Shown here piece by piece: positions 1-8,601 of a stretch of DNA of 64,000 nucleotides. The DNA lies in the NCBI RefSeq assembly GCF_003859805.1, contig NZ_RQZG01000013.1, positions 1-64,000 on the forward strand, read 5' to 3'. Positions within the stretch are counted from its first letter, which is position 1. Each line of letters begins with the position of its first letter. Source of the stretch: Arachnia propionica (lineage in GTDB: Bacteria > Actinomycetota > Actinomycetes > Propionibacteriales > Propionibacteriaceae). The position numbers and the translations under genes are program-made. Under the pieces are notes generated by a model. It saw nothing but the letters and a program-made list of their open reading frames with translations. It did no database searches and had not been told where the DNA came from.

Positions 1-393
1 TCCCATGAGGAGCGGATCATGGCGAGGCACGCCTGCCTTCACGGCGCGGGGGTACCAGCGGGGCAGCAGGACGCGGGGAAACCAGATGAAGTAGCCAAGA
101 ATGAAGATCAAGGCGCAAGGAAGGGCTATCAATCCGAGAAAACCGCCAGCTTTATGGGGTAGAATTGACTTCAGTGTGGCTAGTGCCATGCAGAGGGCAA
201 ATATTCCATTGTAAAACAGGGACAGGGAGGGGCATGAGCCCCCGGAATAATGGGTGGTGAAGCGAGGCCTAGGTTCGCTGTATGCCTTCCATCCAAAGTG
301 AAAGGAGGCCAAAGAGGCACCGAGGAAGATTGTTCCAAGAAATGCCATTCCGAAGGATTCGGTAATTGGAGCCTGGGTTTCAAGGGGTATCAT
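1..393 (-). CDS. Membrane protein, 3' end beyond window edge
   Basis: Not recognised as a known family. An open frame of 131 codons runs from an ATG at 393 to the window edge without a stop. The ATG overlaps the TGA of the upstream gene (ATGA at 390-393), which argues for translational coupling. Hydrophobic segments lie at about residues 14-33, 57-74 and 84-105, followed by a basic RWYPR stretch, so this is a polytopic membrane protein. Base composition over 121-360 is only about half G+C, clearly lower than the rest of the window, which suggests recent acquisition. Its place directly behind a putative secreted effector makes an immunity role possible; that is inference from context only. Confidence 0.7.
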   Translation of the reverse strand, partial: MIPLETQAPITESFGMAFLGTIFLGASLASFHFGWKAYSEPRPRFTTHYSGGSCPSLSLFYNGIFALCMALATLKSILPHKAGGFLGLIALPCALIFILGYFIWFPRVLLPRWYPRAVKAGVPRHDPLLMG

Positions 394-1574
394 TTGAAGA
401 TTTCCTTGAGTCCGGACCAGATCCATTCTCCCACGTCTCCGGCCAAGTCGCCGACTGTTCGATCTTCTCCTGTGGGGATGGCCATGATCAAGCCGACTCC
501 AAGGCCAGCGATGACGCCGACCGGTCCGCCGATAGTTGCTCCTGCGGCAGCTCCGAGGCTGACGGATGCGAGGACTTCACTCGCTGCTCGTACCGTTCCG
601 GTTTCAGCCACCTCGGCCTTTCGTTCGCTCTCGGTGAGTTCGGGCCTTTGTTCGCGGAGTTTTCGGTCGGCCTTGGCGTACTCGTCGACGAAGGTGAAGG
701 TGGTTCCGACGACGAACATGCTGCGGCCGAGGATGCGGCCTCCGAGGGTGGTGGCGTGTCTGATCTGTTTGGTCTTCTCCAGGCCTATGCGCCCCTTGGG
801 CTCCCTGATGACCTCGGGTGCTCCGTACTTTCCGATCTCTGGTCCGAGAACTGCTGACTTCATGTTGCTGAAGAACCGCTCGAGGAAGCTGCCCTCCTTG
901 GGAGCCGAGCCCCAGTTCATGTGATAGTGCCTGTTGTGGCTGACCCAGAACGGAATCTTGATTGGAACCTCGCCAACGTGGAAGACGAAACGGGAGGTGA
1001 CCTTGGTGATGTCCACCTTCGCGGCATCCCCGAAGGCGCCTGCCACGGCGCACACCTGCTCCCCGGTGAGGGTGAGCCAGGCAGGGTGCCCCTTCTCCGG
1101 CAGGCCGTCGTTGCCGATGGCCTGCAGCTTGTCCCGGCATTCCTCGATGGCGTTGCGGTACTTGGACGTCAGATCGTTGACCCTGCCCTGGAGGGAGGTC
1201 CCCTCCTCGTTGTAGGCGGCGAGCTCGACCGGGTCCTCGGGGGCGACCCTCTCGTGATGCCTGACCACCTCGTGCAGCAGCGACGAACGTTCCGCCCTGA
1301 GCGTGGCGATGGCATCCCCGAACAACGTCATGGCGGTGCTGACGCTCAGACAGCCGTCCGAGGCCTGGTTCCCCGAGGTCTGGGCCGAGTCCAACGCCGA
1401 GTACATCAGCTCCTGATGAGGGCTGTTGTAGCAGGCAGTCAGCCCCAGCCAGTGGTGTCGGGCGGTGTCGATGTCCTCGGAGAAACCCGCGCCATGCTCC
1501 ACGAGCGCTGCAGCGGCCTCGAAGATGGCCACGCCATCCGGCCAGTTCTTCAACCCGTCGGTGTTGATGATCAT
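390..1574 (-). CDS. Putative type VII-style effector with glycine-zipper tail
   Basis: A 394-residue protein of no family I can name. The N-terminal ~170 residues are mostly helical, with WXG/LXG-like character (residues such as HHWLGL near 40 and long amphipathic runs). The C-terminus has an alanine/glycine-rich hydrophobic stretch at about residues 331-368 (GAAAGATIGGPVG and similar), typical of glycine-zipper membrane-inserting segments. The start overlaps the stop of the small upstream WXG-like gene (1571-1574) and the stop overlaps the start of the next membrane protein gene, so three genes form a tight operon. G+C falls in the last ~100 bases, towards the downstream gene. A T7SS-exported toxin is a reasonable guess; a structural membrane-associated protein is the alternative. 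Confidence 0.6.
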   Translation of the reverse strand: MIINTDGLKNWPDGVAIFEAAAALVEHGAGFSEDIDTARHHWLGLTACYNSPHQELMYSALDSAQTSGNQASDGCLSVSTAMTLFGDAIATLRAERSSLLHEVVRHHERVAPEDPVELAAYNEEGTSLQGRVNDLTSKYRNAIEECRDKLQAIGNDGLPEKGHPAWLTLTGEQVCAVAGAFGDAAKVDITKVTSRFVFHVGEVPIKIPFWVSHNRHYHMNWGSAPKEGSFLERFFSNMKSAVLGPEIGKYGAPEVIREPKGRIGLEKTKQIRHATTLGGRILGRSMFVVGTTFTFVDEYAKADRKLREQRPELTESERKAEVAETGTVRAASEVLASVSLGAAAGATIGGPVGVIAGLGVGLIMAIPTGEDRTVGDLAGDVGEWIWSGLKEIFK

Positions 1575-1921
1575 ACTGGCTTCCCATCCGTGACCCGGAA
1601 CTCGTCGACGCCGTGAGCCGCACGCTCAGTGCGATCCGCCATCTCATGGTCTGCCGCCTGGATGGCGGAGACCGCCGACCGTCCACCTGCGACGGCATTG
1701 CTCACCTGCTGCTCAGCCCCGGTCATCCCGGGCGTGAGCACCCGGTTGTACACGGCGTTGAGCGCTGAGGCCAGAGCAGCACTCTCCCCGACACACAGCG
1801 CCCCCAGGGAGTCGATGTCGGCAGAGACCAGGGAATGCTTCTGCGCCGCCTGTGCTCGTTCCCCCTCCGTCCTGGCGAACACCGCACGACAGGACGCGGC
1901 ATCCACGTTGTACCAGGTCAT
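1571..1921 (-). CDS. WXG100/DUF6507-like small helical protein
   Basis: A 116-residue protein with no signal peptide and almost entirely helical composition. The N-terminus, with a Trp at position 3 and a VDAASCRAVFART stretch, resembles the DUF6507 group of short ESAT-6-like actinobacterial proteins; that assignment is from memory and tentative. Such proteins typically act as partners or targeting factors for larger type VII substrates encoded next door. Its stop overlaps the start of the 394-residue putative effector by 4 bases, and it lies 6 bases after the stop of the gene at 1928-3178, so all are probably co-transcribed. Confidence 0.6.
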   Translation of the reverse strand: MTWYNVDAASCRAVFARTEGERAQAAQKHSLVSADIDSLGALCVGESAALASALNAVYNRVLTPGMTGAEQQVSNAVAGGRSAVSAIQAADHEMADRTERAAHGVDEFRVTDGKPV

Positions 1922-1927
1922 GGCTGA

Positions 1928-3178
1928 TCACTCCTTCTCGGCGATGGTGGCGGTGAGACGGAACCAGAGCGGCTCCTCGGGATCCTGACGGACGGAGACC
2001 TTGCGCCGGAGGTTCCGCAACGACGACGAGACCCAGTTCAGGGCATCCCCTCGCTGCGGGGTGTGGAGCCAGTTGAGATGGGGCTCCCCCTCGGCATCGG
2101 TCAGCGACATGTGGTGCCACGGCTGGCGGAGGAACTCCGCCACGTCACCATCCGCCGGGCCGGGTGGCAGGACATCCCGCTCGACCTTGGCCTGCAGATC
2201 GGCCCGGCTGATCTCCAACTCCACGTCCATCCTCCAGGCAGGAGTGATCCTCGACCAGGCCAGCAGGATGCGGAACAGGTCGTTGGAGTGGCAGTACCCC
2301 ATCAGGCGGTTGCTGGGCTGCTCGGGATGCGGGGCGATGAACAGGGTGCTGGAATCGGTCACCCAGAACTGGAACTCGCGCGGGAAGCGGGCAGCTGCCG
2401 TGATGGTCCAGCCCTGCCCACTCAGGATGTGATCGGCGTACCAGAAGCCGGCGGCGTTGAAGGTCCCGTCGGGTTCGACGAGATCCGCCGCCATCAACTC
2501 ATCCCTGGCCCGACCGGTGAACGGGGGGAAGGCGCGAGTGCTGACGGCCGTGACGAAGGCCTCAGTGGTGTGGCGGCTGAACACGAGGGGTTCCGTCGCC
2601 AGCACCAGGGGTGGTGGCTGGACCACGGACAGGTCCTCCCGCGGTGCACCGTCGCGGGCAGTGGCCCAGGCATCCAGTCTCACATCGGGTACCTCGGAGC
2701 TGCCGGGTGGTGCGACGCGTTCAGCCGGGGGCATCGCCTGCAGGGTCGCCAGGATGTCCTGGTGGGGATGACCCGGGTGCCATTCGACGAAGGGCATCGT
2801 GAGGGTCAGCTCGGCCACCACCTGGTCGACGACGACGAGCTCCTGGATGGTCAACAGGCACAAGGAGATGCCCCGGGTCCCCTCCGGGGCCACCGGGGTG
2901 AGCAACCACAGGCGACGGTGCTCCACCCCGTCGCGGATGAGGGCCTCCACCTGGATCACCATGGTCCCGGGGCTGGTCTCGGTGACGCCACGGAGGTTGG
3001 CCTGGCTGATTGATGCCAGGGTGTCCGGACGGTGTTCGATCCGGGACTCCCGCAGCACCACGTTGGGGGTGAAGCCCAACTCTCCGGTGGGGGCGGCGGC
3101 GATCACGCAGCCCGGCTGCCGGGTCTCCTGCCAGCCATCCGGGACCTCGCACCAGAAGGCCGATCCCACCAGTTGCAT
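1928..3178 (-). CDS. Hypothetical protein, possibly LpqN-like at the N-terminus
   Basis: A 416-residue protein. I chose the ATG at 3178 because an AAGGAG-type ribosome site sits 5-6 bases before it; an in-frame ATG at 3208 would add ten residues but has no such site. The first ~140 residues (FWCEVPDGW, then VVLRESRIEHRPDTLA) resemble the PsbP/LpqN-like fold found in actinobacterial secretion-associated proteins, but there is no signal peptide. The C-terminal half (about 190-416) is not recognised. It is the first gene of the leftward cluster that includes the WXG-like protein and the putative effector, so a chaperone or accessory role is plausible by position only. Confidence 0.55.
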   Translation of the reverse strand: MQLVGSAFWCEVPDGWQETRQPGCVIAAAPTGELGFTPNVVLRESRIEHRPDTLASISQANLRGVTETSPGTMVIQVEALIRDGVEHRRLWLLTPVAPEGTRGISLCLLTIQELVVVDQVVAELTLTMPFVEWHPGHPHQDILATLQAMPPAERVAPPGSSEVPDVRLDAWATARDGAPREDLSVVQPPPLVLATEPLVFSRHTTEAFVTAVSTRAFPPFTGRARDELMAADLVEPDGTFNAAGFWYADHILSGQGWTITAAARFPREFQFWVTDSSTLFIAPHPEQPSNRLMGYCHSNDLFRILLAWSRITPAWRMDVELEISRADLQAKVERDVLPPGPADGDVAEFLRQPWHHMSLTDAEGEPHLNWLHTPQRGDALNWVSSSLRNLRRKVSVRQDPEEPLWFRLTATIAEKE

Positions 3179-3268
3179 GCCTGCTCCTTCGACGACGTCT
3201 GCCGTCATTCAACCAGAGGGCAATTGCCTTTGGGAAGGACAACCGGAGCAGGCTGGGTGAAGGGTGAG

Positions 3269-3340
3269 CACGAAGTGGCGGGTTGCGTGCACGAGGCCCC
3301 GGGTGTCAACGCTGCCAGAAAAGCAGAACGGCGATTCGTG
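3269..3340 (+). repeat. Dispersed 72-bp intergenic element, copy A
   Basis: Begins CACGAAGTGGCG and ends CGGCGATTCGTG, near-perfect inverted termini. The interior matches copy B at 32615-32685 over almost its whole length, including GTCAACGCTGCCAGAAAAGC. It lies between the start of the 416-residue gene and the end of pstB. Confidence 0.8.
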
Positions 3341-3423
3341 CCCGGTGTGGTGGGCTGGGGTTGGGCTGGCGGTGATCCGGTGATCCGGTGATCCGGGGGT
3401 GGGACGGGGTGCGGGGGGTGGGA

Positions 3424-4200
3424 TCAGCCGAAGCGACCCGTGATGTAGTCCTCGGTGGCCTTGTGCTGCGGATTGTGGAAGATCCGTTCCGTCGGCCCCA
3501 CCTCGACCAGCTGACCCGGCTCACCCTGGGCCTTCAGGTTGAAGAACGCCGTCTCGTCGGAGACCCGGGCCGCCTGCTGCATGTTGTGCGTGACGATCAC
3601 CACCGTGTACTGCTCCTTCAGCTCATGGATCAGGTCCTCGACCGCCAGCGTCGAGATCGGGTCCAGTGCCGAACACGGCTCGTCCATGAGCAGCACGTCC
3701 GGCTTCACCGCGATCGCCCGTGCGATGCACAACCGCTGCTGCTGCCCACCCGAGAGCCCCACCCCGGCCTTGCCCAGCCGGTCCTTCACCTCGTTCCAGA
3801 GGTTCGCCCCCTTCAACGCGGTCTCCACCGCCTCGTCCAGCACCTGCCTGTTCTTCTCGCCGTTGAGTCGGAGTCCAGCCGCGACGTTCTCGTAGATCGA
3901 CATCGCCGGGAACGGGTTCGGGCGCTGGAAGACCATCCCGACGATCCGCCGCACCGCCACCGGGTCCACACCGGGGCCGTACAGGTCCGTGCCGTCGAGC
4001 AGCACCTGCCCCGTGCAGTACGCTCCCGGGATCACCTCGTGCATCCGGTTCAGGGTCCGCAGCACCGTCGACTTGCCGCACCCCGACGGCCCGATGAAGG
4101 CCGTCACGGTGCGCGGTTGCACCACCAGGTTGACCTGACTCACGGCATGGAACCTGCCGTAGTGGATGTTGAGGTCCTTCACCTCGATACGTTTCGACAT
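3424..4200 (-). CDS. pstB: Phosphate ABC transporter ATP-binding protein PstB
   Basis: A 258-residue ATPase that powers high-affinity phosphate import through PstC/PstA. Walker A is GPSGCGKST at about residues 37-45, the Q-loop is in VFQRPNPFP (the run typical of PstB), the ABC signature is LSGGQQQR, Walker B is VLLMDEP and the switch histidine is in THN. I placed the start at 4200 (MSKRIEVKD) rather than at the in-frame ATG at 4245: an AGGGAG site lies just upstream and family alignment begins here. It is the last gene of the pstSCAB operon, 13 bases after pstA. No phoU follows within the window on this side. Confidence 0.95.
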   Translation of the reverse strand: MSKRIEVKDLNIHYGRFHAVSQVNLVVQPRTVTAFIGPSGCGKSTVLRTLNRMHEVIPGAYCTGQVLLDGTDLYGPGVDPVAVRRIVGMVFQRPNPFPAMSIYENVAAGLRLNGEKNRQVLDEAVETALKGANLWNEVKDRLGKAGVGLSGGQQQRLCIARAIAVKPDVLLMDEPCSALDPISTLAVEDLIHELKEQYTVVIVTHNMQQAARVSDETAFFNLKAQGEPGQLVEVGPTERIFHNPQHKATEDYITGRFG

Positions 4201-4213
4201 TGTCTCCCTGCCT

Positions 4214-5368
4214 TCACTTCGTCCTCGCGGCGATACGCCGGGCAACCAGGTTGAGCACCATCACGATGAGCACCAGGGTGAGTGCCGCCGCCCACACCCG
4301 GTCCGCCCCGGGATCGCCCGCCGGGGCCGAGATGCCGTCGTTGATCATGGTGGGCAACGCCCCCATCGAGTCCCCGAACGGATCGAGGTACAGGTACTTC
4401 GCGTACCCGATGAGGATCAGCAACGGGGCGGTCTCACCCATGACCCGGGCGATGCCCAGCACCACCCCGGTCAGGATCCCGTTGAACGACGTCGGCACCA
4501 CGACGCTGAGGATCGTCCTCCACTTCGGCACCCCCAACGCCCAGGCCGCCTCACGCAGTGAGTCCGGCACCAGCTTCAGCATCTCCTCGGTGGAACGCAG
4601 CACCATCGGCAGCATGAGCAGCGCCAGCGCCAGCACCGTCGCGATGGCGGAACGTGAGAACCCGAACGTGGTGATGAACATCGCGTAGATGAACAGGGCC
4701 GCGACGATGGAGGGGACACCGGTGAGGATGTCCACCATGAACGAGACCAGCCGTGCCGCCCGCGTGCCGCGCCCGTACTCGACGAGGAAGATCGCCCCCA
4801 GCATCCCAACCGGCACCGCGACCACCGCGGTCAGGATCCCCAGCAGCAGCGTGCCGTAGATGGCCTGGAGCGCGCCCCCCTTCGTCTCCTTCGAGGTGGT
4901 GTTGTCCAGTGACGTCGTCCACCACTGCAACGAGAAGGAACGGATGTCGCCACTGCCCTGGTCCGTGACGTGGACCACGGTCTCGGCGGTGACGGGGTAG
5001 GTGGTCGGCACCCGGTAGGTGTTGACCCGCTCCCCGACGGCGACGTGCCTGCCTCCGTGGGGGAACAACCACCGCAGGCCCGGTTCCGTGGGTGAGGCAT
5101 CAGCCCGGGCATCCTGCTCGGTGCCGCACCGCTCGGTCGGCACCCGCACATTGTGCTGGTCGACGCAGACCACGTGGTGGTCCGGTCCTCTCGTGAACAG
5201 CAACGGCGCGCCCTTGACCGTCACCGAGACCAGGATCCACAGCAGCGGGATCGTCGCGACGACGACGGCCAGCCACACCCCGAGCGTGGCGAGGTTGTTC
5301 TTGAAGGTCCTGATTCCCGACGGCGCACGCAGGTCCAGACCGGGGGGCGGCAGCGTCCGTCCACTCAT
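4214..5368 (-). CDS. pstA: Phosphate ABC transporter permease PstA, with long loop
   Basis: Inner-membrane permease of the phosphate importer, 384 residues. The C-terminal ~220 residues hold the BPD-transport core, including the EAAxxLGxxxW-type coupling motif ([11 protein letters not shown]) that contacts PstB. It is longer than the usual ~290-300 residues because a hydrophilic segment of about 110 residues (roughly 55-165) sits between the first and second membrane helices, where it should face the outside. The ATG overlaps the pstC stop (ATGA at 5365-5368), so translation is probably coupled. Confidence 0.93.
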   Translation of the reverse strand: MSGRTLPPPGLDLRAPSGIRTFKNNLATLGVWLAVVVATIPLLWILVSVTVKGAPLLFTRGPDHHVVCVDQHNVRVPTERCGTEQDARADASPTEPGLRWLFPHGGRHVAVGERVNTYRVPTTYPVTAETVVHVTDQGSGDIRSFSLQWWTTSLDNTTSKETKGGALQAIYGTLLLGILTAVVAVPVGMLGAIFLVEYGRGTRAARLVSFMVDILTGVPSIVAALFIYAMFITTFGFSRSAIATVLALALLMLPMVLRSTEEMLKLVPDSLREAAWALGVPKWRTILSVVVPTSFNGILTGVVLGIARVMGETAPLLILIGYAKYLYLDPFGDSMGALPTMINDGISAPAGDPGADRVWAAALTLVLIVMVLNLVARRIAARTK

Positions 5369-6336
5369 GAGGTCCTGGCCTTTCCACGTTCGGCGATCAC
5401 CCGGGCGACGGCATTGACGGCGAAGGTGAGGACGAACAGCACCAACCCGGCGGAGATGTAGACGCCCGCCTTGTAGGGGGTGTCGAACTCCGGTGCGTTG
5501 CGGGCGATGATCGAGGCGAAGGTCTCACCGCCGCTGAACACCGACACGTCGAACTCCGCCACCTTCGACAGGATCAGCATCACCGCGATGGTCTCGCCCA
5601 GTGCCCGTCCAAGCCCCAGCATCGCGGCGGCGATGGCCCCGGAACGCCCGTACGGCAACACCGCCAACCGGATCACCTCCCATCGGGTGGCCCCCAACGC
5701 CAGGGCGGCCTCGATGTTCTCCCGCGGGGTCTGGGCGAACACGTCGCGGGTGATGGCGGTGATGATGGGAAGGATCATGATGGCCAGCACCAGCGACGCC
5801 GTGAACACCGTTCCGGGAGAACTCACCTCAGCGGTCCCGAACAGCGGGAACCAACCGAGGGTCCGCTCCACCCAGTGCGCCACCGGCTGGACGGCCGGAC
5901 CGAACACCTTGATGCCCCACAGTCCGAAGATCACCGACGGCACCGCCGCCAGCAGGTCGATGACGAAGGCGATCACGGTGGAGACCCGACCCCTCACGTA
6001 CTGGGTCAGCAGCAGGGCGAGGCCCGTCGCGACCGGCACCGCGATGAGCAGGGCGAACAGTGACGACAACACCGTCGTCCACAACAGCGCCGCGACCCCG
6101 AACCGGGGCGGCGTGGCGGTGGCCCTGAACTCGGTGGCGGTGAAGAAGTTCGCGGCGTTGTCCATCAGGGGCTGCCAGGCGTTCGACAACAGGAAGACCC
6201 CGATGACGAGCACGATGAGCACGATCAGCCCTGAGGAACACCAGGCGGCCCCACGGAACAGGGTGTCGCCGAGTCGGCTGGTGCGACCCAGCGTCACACC
6301 GGCGGGTTCCTGCGAGAAGGAGGTGTGGTCGCTCAC
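5365..6336 (-). CDS. pstC: Phosphate ABC transporter permease PstC
   Basis: Permease partner of PstA, 323 residues, with about six membrane helices and the coupling motif EAALALGATRWEV in the last third. The start is the GTG at 6336, which overlaps the pstS TGA (GTGA at 6333-6336). The frame stays open far upstream, through the antisense-frame of pstS, but that extension has no hydrophobic or family-like content and is not coding. Downstream it overlaps pstA by four bases. Confidence 0.93.
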   Translation of the reverse strand: MSDHTSFSQEPAGVTLGRTSRLGDTLFRGAAWCSSGLIVLIVLVIGVFLLSNAWQPLMDNAANFFTATEFRATATPPRFGVAALLWTTVLSSLFALLIAVPVATGLALLLTQYVRGRVSTVIAFVIDLLAAVPSVIFGLWGIKVFGPAVQPVAHWVERTLGWFPLFGTAEVSSPGTVFTASLVLAIMILPIITAITRDVFAQTPRENIEAALALGATRWEVIRLAVLPYGRSGAIAAAMLGLGRALGETIAVMLILSKVAEFDVSVFSGGETFASIIARNAPEFDTPYKAGVYISAGLVLFVLTFAVNAVARVIAERGKARTS

Positions 6337-7424
6337 GCGATCTCCGAGATGGTCTGGGCCACCCGCTCCCTGAGGGAGTCGGGCAGCGGTGCATGGCCGA
6401 GGCTCTCGAGCGAGGCCTGGACCTCGGCGGAGGCGAAGTGGGTGAGGAAGTCCCGCAGCAGGGCAGGGTTGTCGCCCCCGGCGGAGCAGACCACCTCGTA
6501 GGTGGGCATCACGGCACCGTAGGTCCCGGTGCCCGGGGTGTGGTCGAGGCTCAGGCGCAGGTCCTGCCCGTCGCCGATCCCGGCGGTCTCGATGGCGCGT
6601 GACGCGGTCGAAGCAGTGAGTTCCACCCCGTCGAGCCCGGCCACCGTGATGTCCCGCTCCAACGCGGCCCCCCATTCCATGTAGGAGATCGCTCCCGGGG
6701 TCGCGGTGACGGCCTCTGCCACCCCGGCCGACTTCTCCTTGCCCTCCCCGGTGGTCGCGGCCCATGCCTTGGCGGGGGTGTGTGGCCAGGCATCCCCAGC
6801 CGCGTCGGCCAGGTAGGAGGTGAAGTTCTCGGTGGTTCCAGACTCGTCGGCGCGGTAGAACACGGCGATCCTGATGTTCGGCAACGTGAGCTGCGGATTC
6901 TCCTCGGCGATGACGGGATCGTCCCAACGGGTGATCTCGCCGTTGAAGATCCGGGCGACGGTCCGGCTGGACAGGGTGAGGTCCGTCACGCCGTCCAGGC
7001 GGTAGCCGACGGCGATGGGGCCGAAGACCATCGGGAGGTTCCACGCCTCGTTGCCGTTGCAGCGTCGCCTGGCCTGTTCGGCCTCGACGGCACCGTCCTT
7101 GACCTCGGTGCGCAGCGGGGCGTCGGAACCCGCCCAGTCCACAGCCGAGCCGAGGAAGGCCTTGATCCCGGCGCCGGACCCGGAGGAGGTGTACTCGACG
7201 GTGGTCCCCGGGCAGGCCGTGGTGTAGCTCTTGATGACCTCCTCGAGCACGGTCCGCTGCGAGGATGCGCCCTCGCCCTTGAGGGTGCCCCCGGGACAGG
7301 CGAGGTCTGCCGCACCGGGCACGGGGCGAGGGGAACGAGGCGCCGGGGAGAGGGAGTCGGCGGAGCAGGACGTGACCAGCAGCACGGCACAGACCCCGAG
7401 GGCCGCGGTTGCGCGCAGCGCCAT
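6333..7424 (-). CDS. pstS: Phosphate-binding lipoprotein PstS
   Basis: Extracytoplasmic phosphate receptor, 363 residues. The start at 7424 gives a classical lipoprotein signal (MALRATAALGVCAVLLVTSC, lipobox VTSC, Cys near residue 20) and has a GGAAGGGAA-type ribosome site; an in-frame ATG at 7478 would spoil the signal peptide. The mature part begins with the family's GEGASSQ and SGSGAGIKAFL motifs, which bind phosphate. It is the first gene of the pst operon, with a PHO box about 105 bases upstream of the start, so phosphate-starvation induction by a PhoP-type regulator is expected. Confidence 0.95.
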   Translation of the reverse strand: MALRATAALGVCAVLLVTSCSADSLSPAPRSPRPVPGAADLACPGGTLKGEGASSQRTVLEEVIKSYTTACPGTTVEYTSSGSGAGIKAFLGSAVDWAGSDAPLRTEVKDGAVEAEQARRRCNGNEAWNLPMVFGPIAVGYRLDGVTDLTLSSRTVARIFNGEITRWDDPVIAEENPQLTLPNIRIAVFYRADESGTTENFTSYLADAAGDAWPHTPAKAWAATTGEGKEKSAGVAEAVTATPGAISYMEWGAALERDITVAGLDGVELTASTASRAIETAGIGDGQDLRLSLDHTPGTGTYGAVMPTYEVVCSAGGDNPALLRDFLTHFASAEVQASLESLGHAPLPDSLRERVAQTISEIA

Positions 7425-7529
7425 GACGGTTCCCTTCCAGGCAGAGGAGCACGGACCACCAGGGTCCGGGAGGGACATCGTCCCCCCGGGAGGAATCTAC
7501 GGGGCGAAGATGACCGGTCCCACCCGGTT

Positions 7530-7550
7530 GGGTGAACATCCGGTGAACAG
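7530..7550 (-). promoter_or_regulatory. PHO box upstream of pstS
   Basis: On the minus strand two GTTCACC repeats, complementary to 7542-7548 and 7531-7537, are spaced exactly 11 bp apart. That is the layout of PhoP direct-repeat sites in Streptomyces pst promoters. The box lies between the end of the dapA-like gene and pstS, pointing toward pstS. Confidence 0.8.
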
Positions 7551-7553
7551 TTC

Positions 7554-8600
7554 TCAGCCCAGCCAGCGGGACAGGTTCTCGGAGACGAACCCGTCGTCGC
7601 TCAGATCCGGGTGGTCACGTCGGACCCGCCTGATCTCCTCGGCCTGACCGGGGGAGAGCGAGGCGTGAGGGTCGAGACACCAGGTGCCGCGCATCAGACC
7701 CTGCTGCCGAAGGTACTCGTGAACCCCTGCGATCACCCCGCGGAAACCGTTGCCGGGGTCGAAGACGGCCTGGTTGAGGTCGACGACATCCGTGGCCAGC
7801 GCCCCCAGTCGGGAGGCCGCGACACAGTCGCCGTCGAAGGCCAGGTGGGCCAGCTCCAACAGCCCGACGGCGGCCTTCGTCCCCACCGCCCACTGGCCGA
7901 GCAGGCCACCGACGAAACGCAGCTGTTGGCCGTCGATGCGGTACCGGTTCAGCAGGTCGGCGACGATGGCGTCGTCGTTGCCGGTGTAGAGCGCCACCTC
8001 GTCGGCGCGGCCGGAGGCGGCGACCCCTCGCACCAGCTCCAGGGTCTCGTACCGGTCGAAGGGGGCGGCCTTGACCGCCACCACGGACTCGATCCGGGTG
8101 AGCTCGGCCCAGAAGTGACGATCCAGTCGGGGACCTCCGATGGCGGCCTGGAGGTAGAAACCGATGACGGGCAGCACCTCGCCGACGGCGCGGGCCCGGG
8201 CCAGCAGGTCGGCAGGACCCGCTCCATGGACCTTCGGGCTGAGCAGCACCGCGTGGTAGCCCAGGTCATGGGCCAGTCGGGCCTCGGCCAAGGCCTGCGG
8301 GGTCGGTCCGGTCACGCCCGCGATCCGCACCACCTCGTCACCGGCCCGGGCGTCGAGTTCCTCCGCGGCCAGCCGCAGCACCGGCTCGAGGAGACCGTGT
8401 TCGGGGTCGCGGATCTCGAACTGGGTGGTGTGGACGCCGACGGCGAGACCACCGGCCCCGGCGTCGAGGTAGTAGCGGGTGAGCGCGCGTTGGTACGGCT
8501 CGTCGATGTCCAGTGCCTCGGTCAGGGCCAGGGGATGGGCCGGGATCACCGTTCCCCGGGCCAGGGTGCGGGCGGCCGCCTCGGGCAGGAGTGCGGTCAT
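7554..8600 (-). CDS. DapA/NanA-family lyase-like protein
   Basis: A 348-residue TIM-barrel protein of the dihydrodipicolinate synthase/N-acetylneuraminate lyase superfamily. The N-terminus (GTVIPAHPLAL) and the barrel strands with AGVTG, VIGFYLQ and VAVKAAPF (the Lys of VAVKAAPF being the likely Schiff-base residue) support this. Substrate is not predictable; members outside dapA usually cleave keto-deoxy sugar acids. It is one base away from the upstream epimerase gene (8602), so the two form an operon likely serving one catabolic route for a sugar or sugar acid. Its 3' end abuts the pstS PHO box region. Confidence 0.75.
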   Translation of the reverse strand: MTALLPEAAARTLARGTVIPAHPLALTEALDIDEPYQRALTRYYLDAGAGGLAVGVHTTQFEIRDPEHGLLEPVLRLAAEELDARAGDEVVRIAGVTGPTPQALAEARLAHDLGYHAVLLSPKVHGAGPADLLARARAVGEVLPVIGFYLQAAIGGPRLDRHFWAELTRIESVVAVKAAPFDRYETLELVRGVAASGRADEVALYTGNDDAIVADLLNRYRIDGQQLRFVGGLLGQWAVGTKAAVGLLELAHLAFDGDCVAASRLGALATDVVDLNQAVFDPGNGFRGVIAGVHEYLRQQGLMRGTWCLDPHASLSPGQAEEIRRVRRDHPDLSDDGFVSENLSRWLG

Positions 8601-8601
8601 C

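Noticed and set aside
180-383. A 67-codon minus-strand frame near the left edge
   Set aside because: It overlaps, in another frame, the partial membrane gene that has coupled start and clear membrane helices.
5365-7539. A 724-codon frame covering pstC and pstS
   Set aside because: The upstream half is an out-of-frame reading of pstS; pstC starts at the GTG at 6336.
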